From contig DATAUW010000004.1 of NCBI GenBank assembly GCA_036268055.1, positions 36,029 through 100,028 on the forward strand: a stretch of 64,000 nucleotides of DNA, read 5' to 3'. Origin of the DNA: Verrucomicrobiia bacterium (lineage in GTDB: Bacteria > Verrucomicrobiota > Verrucomicrobiia > Limisphaerales > Pedosphaeraceae). Positions 46,633-54,229 of this stretch are shown in pieces. The translations under genes were made by a program, and so were the position numbers. The notes beneath the pieces were generated by a model. It ran no database searches and was not told where the DNA came from. It saw nothing but the letters and a program-made list of their open reading frames with translations. How positions within the stretch are numbered: the first letter of the stretch is position 1; each line of letters starts with the position of its first letter.

Positions 46633-47478
46633 ATGAGATTTGGCATCAACACCTTTTTGTTCGTCTCACCGTTTACGAATGACAGCACGAAGTTGTTCGC
46701 TAAGTTCAAGCGCTGGGGATTTGATTCGGTCGAAATCGCGGTGGAAGACCCTTCGCACATTGATCCCGCGCATGTGAAACGTGAACTCGACCGGCACGGG
46801 CTGGTTTGCGGTTCGCTCTGTGCGGCGTTGGGGCCGGGACGGGATTTGCGCGGTTCATCGGAGGATCAAAAAGTCGCGCTTCAATATATTCTCAATCTCA
46901 TTGATCAGGCGGTCGCGCTCGAATGCCCGTCCATCATCGGTCCGGTTTATTCCGTGGTGGGACGCGCCGGTGCGGTGCCTTCGGAAGAATATCGTGAGCA
47001 ATGGAAAACGGTTGTCCGACATCTACGCACGCTCGCAAAATACGCCGAGAAACGCGGCCGCCAAATCTGCCTCGAACCGCTCAATCGTTTTGAAACTGAT
47101 TTTATCAATACCTGCGATCAGGCGTTGAAAATGATTCGCGCGGTGCGAAGTCCAGCGCTCAAGATTCATCTCGATACGTTCCACATGAACATCGAAGAAA
47201 AACATCTCGGCGCGGCGATTCGTAAAGCGGGCAAGGCGCTCGGCCATTTTCACGCGTGCGGCAGCGACCGCGGCACTCCCGGCAACGACCACACCAACTG
47301 GGGCGAGATTGCGGCGGCGCTCAAGGCGATCCATTATCAGGGCGACGTGGTGATCGAGTCGTTTACCCAGGATGTCAAGATGATCGCGAAAGCCGCGGCG
47401 ATTTGGCGTCGCATGGAACCGACGCGTGATGAGATCGCGGTGAAGGGCTTGAAATTTTTGAAAAAGATTTTGAAGTGA
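46633..47478 (+). CDS. D-tagatose/psicose 3-epimerase-family sugar isomerase
   Basis: A 281-residue TIM-barrel enzyme. Metal ligands appear as Glu in LEPLNRFETDF, Asp in KIHLDTFHMNIEE, His in GHFHACGSDRGTPG and Glu in VIESF; the HLDTFHMNIEE and SDRGTPG motifs are characteristic of ketose 3-epimerases. It interconverts ketoses at C3; the exact sugar is unknown. ATG 46633 is chosen; upstream residues in the frame do not fit. It opens a four-gene sugar operon. Confidence 0.92.
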   Translation: MRFGINTFLFVSPFTNDSTKLFAKFKRWGFDSVEIAVEDPSHIDPAHVKRELDRHGLVCGSLCAALGPGRDLRGSSEDQKVALQYILNLIDQAVALECPSIIGPVYSVVGRAGAVPSEEYREQWKTVVRHLRTLAKYAEKRGRQICLEPLNRFETDFINTCDQALKMIRAVRSPALKIHLDTFHMNIEEKHLGAAIRKAGKALGHFHACGSDRGTPGNDHTNWGEIAAALKAIHYQGDVVIESFTQDVKMIAKAAAIWRRMEPTRDEIAVKGLKFLKKILK

Positions 47479-47518
47479 TGACGAGAATTTTGTGTCCAAT
47501 GCTTAAATTAAAATCCCC

Positions 47519-48253
47519 ATGATCATGAAAAATAAATTATTTGCCGCCCTGGTTTTGGGCGCGGTGTGTTGTGTGCAATCGCTTTCGGCTTTTGCCGATG
47601 ATGCGATGGAGCCGGGTTTTCATTCCATTTTCAACGGCAAGGATTTGACCGGTTGGGACGGCAGCCCGGAGTTGTGGTCGGTGAGGGAGGGCGCGATCAC
47701 CGGGCAGACGACGGTCGAACATCCGGCCAAGGAGAATACGTTTCTCATTTGGACGAATGGCGTGGTGAGCGATTTTGAATTGCGCTGCCAGTTCAAGTTG
47801 ACGCCGGGCGATAGCGCCGGTTTTGCCAATTCGGGTGTGCAATATCGCAGCCGAGTCGTGAAGCCGAGTTATTGGGTAGTGTCGGGTTACCAGGCGGACA
47901 TGGAAGCGGGCCCGACTTATACGGGCATTCTTTATGAGGAAAAAGCGCGCGGCATTCTCGCCACACGCGGCGAAAAGGTGATCATTCATCCGGGCGCAAA
48001 AAAAGAAGTGGTGGGGTCGGTCGGCGACGCGGCGACGATTGAGGGCTCGCTGAACAAGAGTGGATGGAACGATTATATCATCACGGCCAAGGGCAATCAT
48101 ATCGTGCAAACGGTGAACGGCCACGTGACGGTGGATGTCACGGACGAGGATGAAGCTGCGGCGGCGAAGTCGGGGATTGTCGCGCTGCAAATCCATGCGG
48201 GTCATCCGATGATGGCGCAGTTCAAAAATATTCGGATTAAAACACTCGAATAA
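47519..48253 (+). CDS. DUF1080 (3-keto-disaccharide hydrolase-like) secreted protein
   Basis: A 244-residue secreted protein: signal peptide about 1-27 (LSAFA), then a DUF1080 fold with FHSIFNGKDLTGWDGSPELWSVREGAITGQT, TFLIWTNGVVSDFELRCQFKL, ANSGVQYRSR, GYQADMEAGPTYTGILYEE and IVALQIHAGHPMMAQFKNIRIK. It is the most complete DUF1080 in the window. Located between an epimerase and a ThuA gene with short gaps (40 and 9 bases), which supports a role in extracytoplasmic sugar breakdown. Confidence 0.94.
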   Translation: MIMKNKLFAALVLGAVCCVQSLSAFADDAMEPGFHSIFNGKDLTGWDGSPELWSVREGAITGQTTVEHPAKENTFLIWTNGVVSDFELRCQFKLTPGDSAGFANSGVQYRSRVVKPSYWVVSGYQADMEAGPTYTGILYEEKARGILATRGEKVIIHPGAKKEVVGSVGDAATIEGSLNKSGWNDYIITAKGNHIVQTVNGHVTVDVTDEDEAAAAKSGIVALQIHAGHPMMAQFKNIRIKTLE

Positions 48254-48262
48254 ATTATACTC

Positions 48263-49144
48263 ATGCGCATTTTAAAATTCGCCTTGTGGTTGTTGGTTGC
48301 GACGAGTTTATGCGCAGCCACGAACATTCACGCTGCTGACAAAAAAATTGTGCTGGTCGCGGGCAAGCCGAGTCACGGTCCCGGCGAACATGAGTTTAAC
48401 TCGGGCGTGTTGTTGTTGAAAAGTTGTCTCGATAAAGTGGATGGCTTGCGAGTTTTCGCGTTCACAAATGGCTGGCCGCAGGACCCGGATGCTTTTAAGG
48501 GCGCGGATGCGATCGTGTTATATATGGATGGCGGCGATAATCATCCGGCCATTCAGGATGGGCATCTCGCGCAGTTGGGCGATGCGATCCGTCATGGCGC
48601 GGGGCTGGCGTGTTTGCATTACGCGGTCGAGGTTCCCAAGGACAAGGGCGGCAAGGAATGGCTGAATTGGATCGGCGGATTTTTCGAAACTTATTGGTCG
48701 GTCAATCCGATTTGGGAGGCGGACTTCAAAAAATTGCCCGACCACCCGATCGCGCGCGGCGTGAAGCCTTTCACGATTCGCGATGAATGGTATTATCACA
48801 TGCGCTTCCAGGATTCGGGCGTCACGCCGATTCTTAGCGCGGTTCCGCCGGACAGCACGCGCGAGAAACCGGACGAAGCCCACGGCGGCAATCAGTTCGT
48901 CCGCGCGCGCAAGGGGATGTCGGAAGACGTGGCGTGGGCGTATGAGCGTCCCGACGGCGGGCGCGGTTTTGGCCTGACGGGCGCGCACTATAACAAAAAT
49001 TGGGGTAACGATAATTTTCGCAAGGTTGTCTTGAACGCCATCGTTTGGATTGCGAAGGGTGATGTCCCCGCCGATGGAATTCAATCCACGGTCACGCCGG
49101 AACAGCTCGAACAAAATCTCGATCCCAAGCCGGCCAGAAAGTAA
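48263..49144 (+). CDS. ThuA-domain secreted protein
   Basis: A 293-residue protein with a signal peptide (about 1-25) and the ThuA fold: KKIVLVAGKPSHGPGEHEFNSGVLLLKSCL, ADAIVLYMDGGDNHP, GAGLACLHYAVEVPKDKGG, WLNWIGGFFETYWSVNPIWEA, DEWYYHMRF and GFGLTGAHYNKNWGNDNFRK. The HYAVE and EWYYHMRF segments are conserved in ThuA relatives, which are associated with trehalose and other disaccharide use. It starts 9 bases after the DUF1080 stop. Confidence 0.93.
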   Translation: MRILKFALWLLVATSLCAATNIHAADKKIVLVAGKPSHGPGEHEFNSGVLLLKSCLDKVDGLRVFAFTNGWPQDPDAFKGADAIVLYMDGGDNHPAIQDGHLAQLGDAIRHGAGLACLHYAVEVPKDKGGKEWLNWIGGFFETYWSVNPIWEADFKKLPDHPIARGVKPFTIRDEWYYHMRFQDSGVTPILSAVPPDSTREKPDEAHGGNQFVRARKGMSEDVAWAYERPDGGRGFGLTGAHYNKNWGNDNFRKVVLNAIVWIAKGDVPADGIQSTVTPEQLEQNLDPKPARK

Positions 49145-49180
49145 ACGCGGTCATTTTTGTTATCGCCGTTCCGATTATTT

Positions 49181-50893
49181 ATGCGCGTATTTTTTCTCGC
49201 ACTCAGTCTGGTCATCACGGTGGCTTTCACTGCCCGCGCGGCGGATGATTATGTTCCCGGGCCTGATTCAAAATTCGTGGCGGAAGTTCCGCACGGCGAG
49301 ACCACGCGCTACACTTTTGATCACAGCAAAATTTTTCCCGGCACCACGCGGAATTACTGGGTGTATGTTCCGAAGCAATACGACGCCACCAAACCCACTT
49401 GCGTGATGATTTTTCAGGACGGTTTGTCGTGGGCGGCGACGAATGTTTTCGACAACCTCATCGCGCGCAAAGAAATCCCGGTGATGATCGGCATCTTCAT
49501 TCAGCCGGGCGTGGTCAAGGCGTTTGAGACGAACTCGCTCAGCCGTTACAATCGCAGTTATGAGTACGACGGGCTGGGTGATAATTATGCGCGTTTTCTG
49601 TTGAATGAATTGCTGCCGGAGGTTGCGCAGAAATATAATTTGAGCACCGATCCCAATGACCGCGCGATTGCGGGCAGCAGTTCAGGAGCGATTGCGGCCT
49701 TTACCGCCGCGTGGGAACGGCCCGAGGCTTTTCATCGCGTTTTCAGTTCCATCGGCACGTATGTCGGTTTGCGCGGCGGGAATATTTATCCGACGCTGAT
49801 TCGCAAGACAGAGCCGAAACCGTTGCGAGTTTTTTTGCAGGACGGCACGGCGGACTTGAATATTTACGGCGGCGATTGGCATCTCGCGAATGAGGAAATG
49901 CTCTCGGCGCTGGAATTTTCCGGTTACGAAGTCAACCACATCTGGGGCGACGGCGCGCATAACGGCAAGCAGGCGACGGCGATTTTTCCCGATGCGTTGC
50001 GCTGGTTGTGGAAGGATTATCCCACGCCGGTTATTGCGGGCAAGGGCTCGAAGCAGCCGCTTATGGAGATTTTGATTCCTGGCGATAGCTGGGAAATCGC
50101 GAGCGACGGAAATAAATTTACCGATGGTCCCACTGCGAATACTGCCGGGGAAATTTTCTTCAATGACAGCCCGAACAAGCGCATCAAGAAAATTGGGCTT
50201 GATGGCAAGGAGACGATTTTTGTCGAAGGGCAATCGGCCAGCGGACTTGCTTTCGGTCCCGATGGAAAACTTTACGCGTGCGAACGCGACGGAAATAAAA
50301 TCACGGCTTACGATCCCAGCGGCAAACGTGAGGTATTATTCGATAATGCGGGGTGCAACGATCTGGCTGTCACTCACGGCGACGAGATTTATTACACCGA
50401 TGATGCCAGCAAAAAAGTTTGGTTCATTGATGCCAACCGCCAGCGCCGGGTTGTGGACGAAGGCATCGCTTATCCCAACGGCGTGCGCTTGACGCCGGAT
50501 CAAAGTCTCCTGCTCGTGGCCGATTACAAAGGGCAATTCGTTTACTCATTTCAAATTCTGCCCAACGGTTCGCTCACGAATAAGCAACGCTATTTCGACC
50601 TGCATCTTGCCGATGGTAATATGCAAAGTTCCGCCGATGGCATGACGGTGGATACGGAAGGCCGGCTGTATGTCACGAGTGATTTGGGGGTGCAGATTTG
50701 CGATCAGGCGGGGCGAGTGCAAGGCATCATCCCCAAGCCGCAGCGCGGGCCGCTCACGGCGGTCGCTTTCGGCGGCGCGAATCGGAATGAACTTTATGTC
50801 GCTTGCGGTGATAAACTTTTCAAGCGCAAGACCAAGACCACGGGAGTGTTGAGTTTTGAAGAAGCCGTCAAACCGACGCAGCCGAAGTTGTAA
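49181..50893 (+). CDS. Esterase fused to an SMP-30/gluconolactonase-type propeller
   Basis: A 570-residue secreted enzyme with two domains. After a signal peptide (about 1-20) comes an alpha/beta-hydrolase of the enterochelin-esterase (Fes/esterase D) type: RNYWVYVPKQYDATKPTCVMIFQDG, AGSSSGAIAAFTAAWERPEAF (nucleophile Ser in GSSSG), and DGAHNGKQATAIFPDAL with the His. From about 300 to 555 an SMP-30-like six-bladed propeller follows (FTDGPTANTAGEIFFND, ASGLAFGPDGKLYACERDG, YPNGVRLTPDQSLLLVAD, SADGMTVDTEGRLYVTS). It likely removes ester groups and opens sugar lactones outside the cytoplasm. It ends the sugar operon. Confidence 0.9.
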   Translation: MRVFFLALSLVITVAFTARAADDYVPGPDSKFVAEVPHGETTRYTFDHSKIFPGTTRNYWVYVPKQYDATKPTCVMIFQDGLSWAATNVFDNLIARKEIPVMIGIFIQPGVVKAFETNSLSRYNRSYEYDGLGDNYARFLLNELLPEVAQKYNLSTDPNDRAIAGSSSGAIAAFTAAWERPEAFHRVFSSIGTYVGLRGGNIYPTLIRKTEPKPLRVFLQDGTADLNIYGGDWHLANEEMLSALEFSGYEVNHIWGDGAHNGKQATAIFPDALRWLWKDYPTPVIAGKGSKQPLMEILIPGDSWEIASDGNKFTDGPTANTAGEIFFNDSPNKRIKKIGLDGKETIFVEGQSASGLAFGPDGKLYACERDGNKITAYDPSGKREVLFDNAGCNDLAVTHGDEIYYTDDASKKVWFIDANRQRRVVDEGIAYPNGVRLTPDQSLLLVADYKGQFVYSFQILPNGSLTNKQRYFDLHLADGNMQSSADGMTVDTEGRLYVTSDLGVQICDQAGRVQGIIPKPQRGPLTAVAFGGANRNELYVACGDKLFKRKTKTTGVLSFEEAVKPTQPKL

Positions 50894-50912
50894 TTTCGCG
50901 GGCTATTTTTTT

Positions 50913-50942
50913 GCCACGGATGGAACACGGAAGAAACACGGG
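50913..50942. repeat. second copy of the 'ccacggat..gaacacgg' repeat
   Basis: Matches the element at 32443-32472 with a few changes. It follows the esterase-SMP30 gene directly. Confidence 0.5.
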
Positions 50943-51054
50943 TTTTGGGAAAGTGGTTCGTTATTAATTTGCGGAAGAATTTCTCACTGAGTTACAATCG
51001 AGTAACTCTTTTCCGCTGGACGGTTTCGCGTTTAAACGTAATAAACGTGATTGT

Positions 51055-52248
51055 ATGAATGGAGATTCTCACGCCGCCACGATTCTATCAGCGCCGTCCG
51101 CCGCGCATGCGCGCACGCGAAGTTGTGCGCCGGAATTGCTGCTCGTGCTGGCCGCGACGAGCATCACCATCGGCATCATCTGGGACATTTCGTGGCACTC
51201 GAGCATTGGCCGCGATACTTTTTGGACGCCCGCGCACATGGCGATTTATCTTGGCGGCGTCCTGAGCGGGTTCACCGGCGGCTGGCTCGCGATCAAACAT
51301 ACTTTTTTCCCGACGCCGCAGGAACGGGAACATTCGGTGGAAGTGTTTGGCACGCGCGCGCCGTTGGGTGCGTGGGTCGCGATCTGGGGGGCGATTGCCA
51401 TGATCACTTCCGCGCCGTTCGATGATTGGTGGCACAACGCTTACGGGCTGGACGTGCGCATCATCAGCCCGCCGCACGCGGTGTTGGGGCTGGGAATGTT
51501 CGGCATCAGCGTGGCGGCGTTGCTGCTGGCGGTGTCGTGGCAAAATCAGGAGCCGGAAAGCCTGGGCGGCGCGATGTTCGTTTTTGCCGGCGGAATTTTT
51601 CTCACGCTCAGCGGTTTGTTCATCATGGAATATACGTTTCCGAATTTGCAGCATACGTCGCGGTTTTATGAAGTGTGCTGCCTGCAATTCGTGATACGGC
51701 TGGTGGCGATGGGCCGCGCGGGGCGCATGAGCTGGCCCGCGACGCGCACGGCGCTGGTGTATTTGCTCATCATGTGCCTGATGATTTGGATACTGCCGCT
51801 CTTTCCCGCGCGGCCGAAGCTTGCGCCGATCTTCAATCCGATCACTCACATGGTTCCGCCGTCGTTTCCGGCGCTGGTGGTTTTTCCGGCGCTGGGAATT
51901 GATCTGATTTTGCGCAAGACGGGCGAGCGCGATCAGGGATGGCGGCGCGTTGGCATCGCGGTCGCGCTGGGGGTGGCTTTTCTTTTGATTCTGGTCGCGG
52001 TGCAATGGTTCTTCTCCGAATTCATGCTCACGCCGCATGCGAATAATTGGTTTTTTGCGGGCAACCGTTTTTGGAGTTTCGCCTCGGGGCGCGGGCATTG
52101 GCGTTCCGAATTCTGGCACGTGAATCCCGGTGATGAAAATTCTGATCCGCTCAATATGCGCGGGCTCGGATGGAGTTTGTTGTTCGCGACGTTTTCGGCG
52201 TGGCTGGGTTTGCTGTGGGGCGGCTGGATGAAAAAGGTGAAACGATGA
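51055..52248 (+). CDS. Polytopic membrane protein of unknown family
   Basis: A 397-residue protein with about nine hydrophobic helices, including LLLVLAATSITIGIIW, MAIYLGGVLSGFTGGWLAI, AWVAIWGAIAMI, ISVAALLLAVSWQ, FVFAGGIFLTLSGLFIM and VALGVAFLLILVAVQWFF. Histidines sit in predicted loops (ISWHSSIG, PAHMAIYLGG, PPHAVLGLG, NPITHMVPP) and might ligate metal or haem. The stop overlaps the ATG of the His/Met-rich protein (ATGA), so the two probably work together. No family was recognised. Confidence 0.75.
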   Translation: MNGDSHAATILSAPSAAHARTRSCAPELLLVLAATSITIGIIWDISWHSSIGRDTFWTPAHMAIYLGGVLSGFTGGWLAIKHTFFPTPQEREHSVEVFGTRAPLGAWVAIWGAIAMITSAPFDDWWHNAYGLDVRIISPPHAVLGLGMFGISVAALLLAVSWQNQEPESLGGAMFVFAGGIFLTLSGLFIMEYTFPNLQHTSRFYEVCCLQFVIRLVAMGRAGRMSWPATRTALVYLLIMCLMIWILPLFPARPKLAPIFNPITHMVPPSFPALVVFPALGIDLILRKTGERDQGWRRVGIAVALGVAFLLILVAVQWFFSEFMLTPHANNWFFAGNRFWSFASGRGHWRSEFWHVNPGDENSDPLNMRGLGWSLLFATFSAWLGLLWGGWMKKVKR

Positions 52249-53819
52249 ATCGCCTGACACGCTGGTTGATTGCGATTTTGATTTTTGCGCCGTTCGCGGC
52301 TCACGCGCACGTTGGCAGTCCGGATGTTTTTTTTGAGGGGAATGTCGGGCCGTATCCGGCGCATATCACGATTCGGATGCCGACGGTGGTGCCGGGGCGC
52401 GCGGAGATCAGTGTGCATGTGGACGCGGACCAACCGGTCGAAGTTTCGTTTCTGCCGGTTTTTTCGCAGACGGCGGTGTCCAATGCGCCGCCGCCGGATG
52501 CGGGCGTGCCGATCCTGGGCGAGACGAATTATTATAGCGGCGAACTTTGGTTGATGACGTTTGGCGCGTATAGCATTCAGGTGCAAATTCACGGCGCGGC
52601 GGGCTCGGGTTCGATTGAGATTCCCGTTAATTCTCTCGCCACCAGCCAGCTTCCCCTCCCCGGCTATCTCGGCAAAATTTTAATTGCGCTGGCGTTGGTG
52701 CTGGTCATTGGCGGCATTGCGGTGATAGTCGGGGCGGCGCGCGAGGCCACGGTTGAACCCGGCGCCACACCAACGCCGCGGGACCGGCGCAAGGGTTGGA
52801 TCGCTGGTTCGGTCACGACGCTGGTTTTTGTGGTCATGATTGTGGGCGGAAATGCGTGGTGGAAATCGGAGGAAAAAGATTTTCGCAAACATCTTCGCGG
52901 CGGGGCGTATCCTGACATCACTGGAAAAGTCCGCATGGACGGGCCTCAGCGCGTGCTCGACCTCGCCATCGGCAACAAGGCGTTTGAACCGGATTATTCG
53001 CTCTCGCTGTTGCCGGATCACGGCAAGCTGCTGCATTTTTTTCTTATTCGCGAGGATGATGAAGATGCGTTTGCGCATATTCATCCGGTGCGGACGGGTG
53101 GGAAGACTTTTGCGGTCGCGGTGCCGCCGCTGCCCGCCGGGCGTTATCGGATGTTCTGCGATCTGACTTTTGAACGCACAGGTTTGAGTTTCACCGCCGC
53201 GGATACGGTGGAGATTCCCGCCGCGCCGGAAACTACCGCGACTAATATCACGCTCGCGCCGGACCCGGATGATTCGTGGGCCGTTTATCCGGCCGCGAGC
53301 GTGAAACAGGGCAACGGCACGAATCTGATTTATAATTTGCCGAGCGGCGGACGCGTGGTGTGGCGCGCGCATCCGCCGTTGCGGGTTCATCAGGACGCGG
53401 GTTTGCAATTTGAAATTTGGGACGCCGACGGGCACGCGGCGAGCCTTGAGCCTTACATGGGCATGGTCAGCCACGCCGCGGTTCTTCGCCGCGATGGCTC
53501 GGTGTTCGCGCATTTGCATCCGTCAGGAAATTTTTCGATGGCGGCGCAGGGATTTTTTCAGGCGAAGATGAACCGCGAATCGGGTGACAAAACTTCCGGC
53601 GACGGCATGGCCGGGATGCCCGGCATGGAGGGCATGAACATGGCGGGGATGGACCATTCCAAAATGCACCACGCGATGCCGCACTTGACGAAGGATGGGG
53701 TGGCGCTGATTTCGCTGCCGTATGAATTTCCGAGCGCGGGGGATTACCGTGTGTGGGTGCAGTTCAAGACTGGCGGGCAAGTGCAAACTGCGGTGTTTGA
53801 TGCAAGTGTCGCGCCGTGA
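52245..53819 (+). CDS. Exported His/Met-rich membrane protein, possibly copper-related
   Basis: A 524-residue protein: signal peptide (about 1-22, ending AHAHVG), a beta-rich domain (about 25-140), two membrane helices (about 145-165 ILIALALVLVIGGIAVIV; about 190-210 VTTLVFVVMIVGGNAWW), then a periplasmic part containing repeated AHIHP and AHLHP motifs. Near the end is a Met/His-rich segment (GMAGMPGMEGMNMAGMDHSKMHH) like those of copper-binding proteins. ATG 52245 overlaps the previous stop. Copper handling is an inference from these motifs and the membrane partner only. Confidence 0.75.
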   Translation: MNRLTRWLIAILIFAPFAAHAHVGSPDVFFEGNVGPYPAHITIRMPTVVPGRAEISVHVDADQPVEVSFLPVFSQTAVSNAPPPDAGVPILGETNYYSGELWLMTFGAYSIQVQIHGAAGSGSIEIPVNSLATSQLPLPGYLGKILIALALVLVIGGIAVIVGAAREATVEPGATPTPRDRRKGWIAGSVTTLVFVVMIVGGNAWWKSEEKDFRKHLRGGAYPDITGKVRMDGPQRVLDLAIGNKAFEPDYSLSLLPDHGKLLHFFLIREDDEDAFAHIHPVRTGGKTFAVAVPPLPAGRYRMFCDLTFERTGLSFTAADTVEIPAAPETTATNITLAPDPDDSWAVYPAASVKQGNGTNLIYNLPSGGRVVWRAHPPLRVHQDAGLQFEIWDADGHAASLEPYMGMVSHAAVLRRDGSVFAHLHPSGNFSMAAQGFFQAKMNRESGDKTSGDGMAGMPGMEGMNMAGMDHSKMHHAMPHLTKDGVALISLPYEFPSAGDYRVWVQFKTGGQVQTAVFDASVAP

Positions 53820-54075
53820 TGGTTTGCGGAGGGAATTGCGGTCAAAATTTTGCTGCTCAGTGTGGATCTGAAGTAAAATGATTGGAAAGATGTGGCCGGC
53901 GAGGGCGCCAGCCACTGCACGCGAGGGCGCGTGCGCTCCCCGGGACAAAACTGGCAGCCGTTCCCGCTTGGGCAAATTGACCGCAATTTCGGATGCAACT
54001 CAGACGCTTATAAAAAGAAAATGAGTGCTTGCAATTTCGGGTGATTCCATTAGATTTTCCGTCGCTTCATAGGAA
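53820..54075. other. intergenic region before tRNA-Gly
   Basis: About 255 bases with no gene. It contains a GC-rich hairpin-prone segment (53900-53950, GAGGGCGCCAGCC and GCGAGGGCGCGTGCGC). The tRNA promoter is probably in the AT-rich last 80 bases. Confidence 0.45.
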
Positions 54076-54152
54076 GCGAGCGTAGCTCAGCCTGGTAGAG
54101 CATCACGTTGCCAACGTGAGTGTCGAGGGTTCGAATCCCTTCGCTCGCTCCA
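54076..54152 (+). tRNA. tRNA-Gly (anticodon GCC)
   Basis: A complete cloverleaf: acceptor GCGAGCG pairs with CGCTCGC, D-arm GCTC...GAGC, anticodon stem-loop TCACG TTGCCAA CGTGA with anticodon GCC, T-arm GAGGGTTCGAATCCCTT, discriminator T and an encoded CCA end. The anticodon reads GGC and GGU glycine codons. Confidence 0.96.
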
Positions 54153-54229
54153 TTTTTCTAATCGTTGCAGCCGCAGTTAAAACATGCCCAGATTCTTTGT
54201 TGTTCGTTCAAATTAAAATAAAAAAATCA

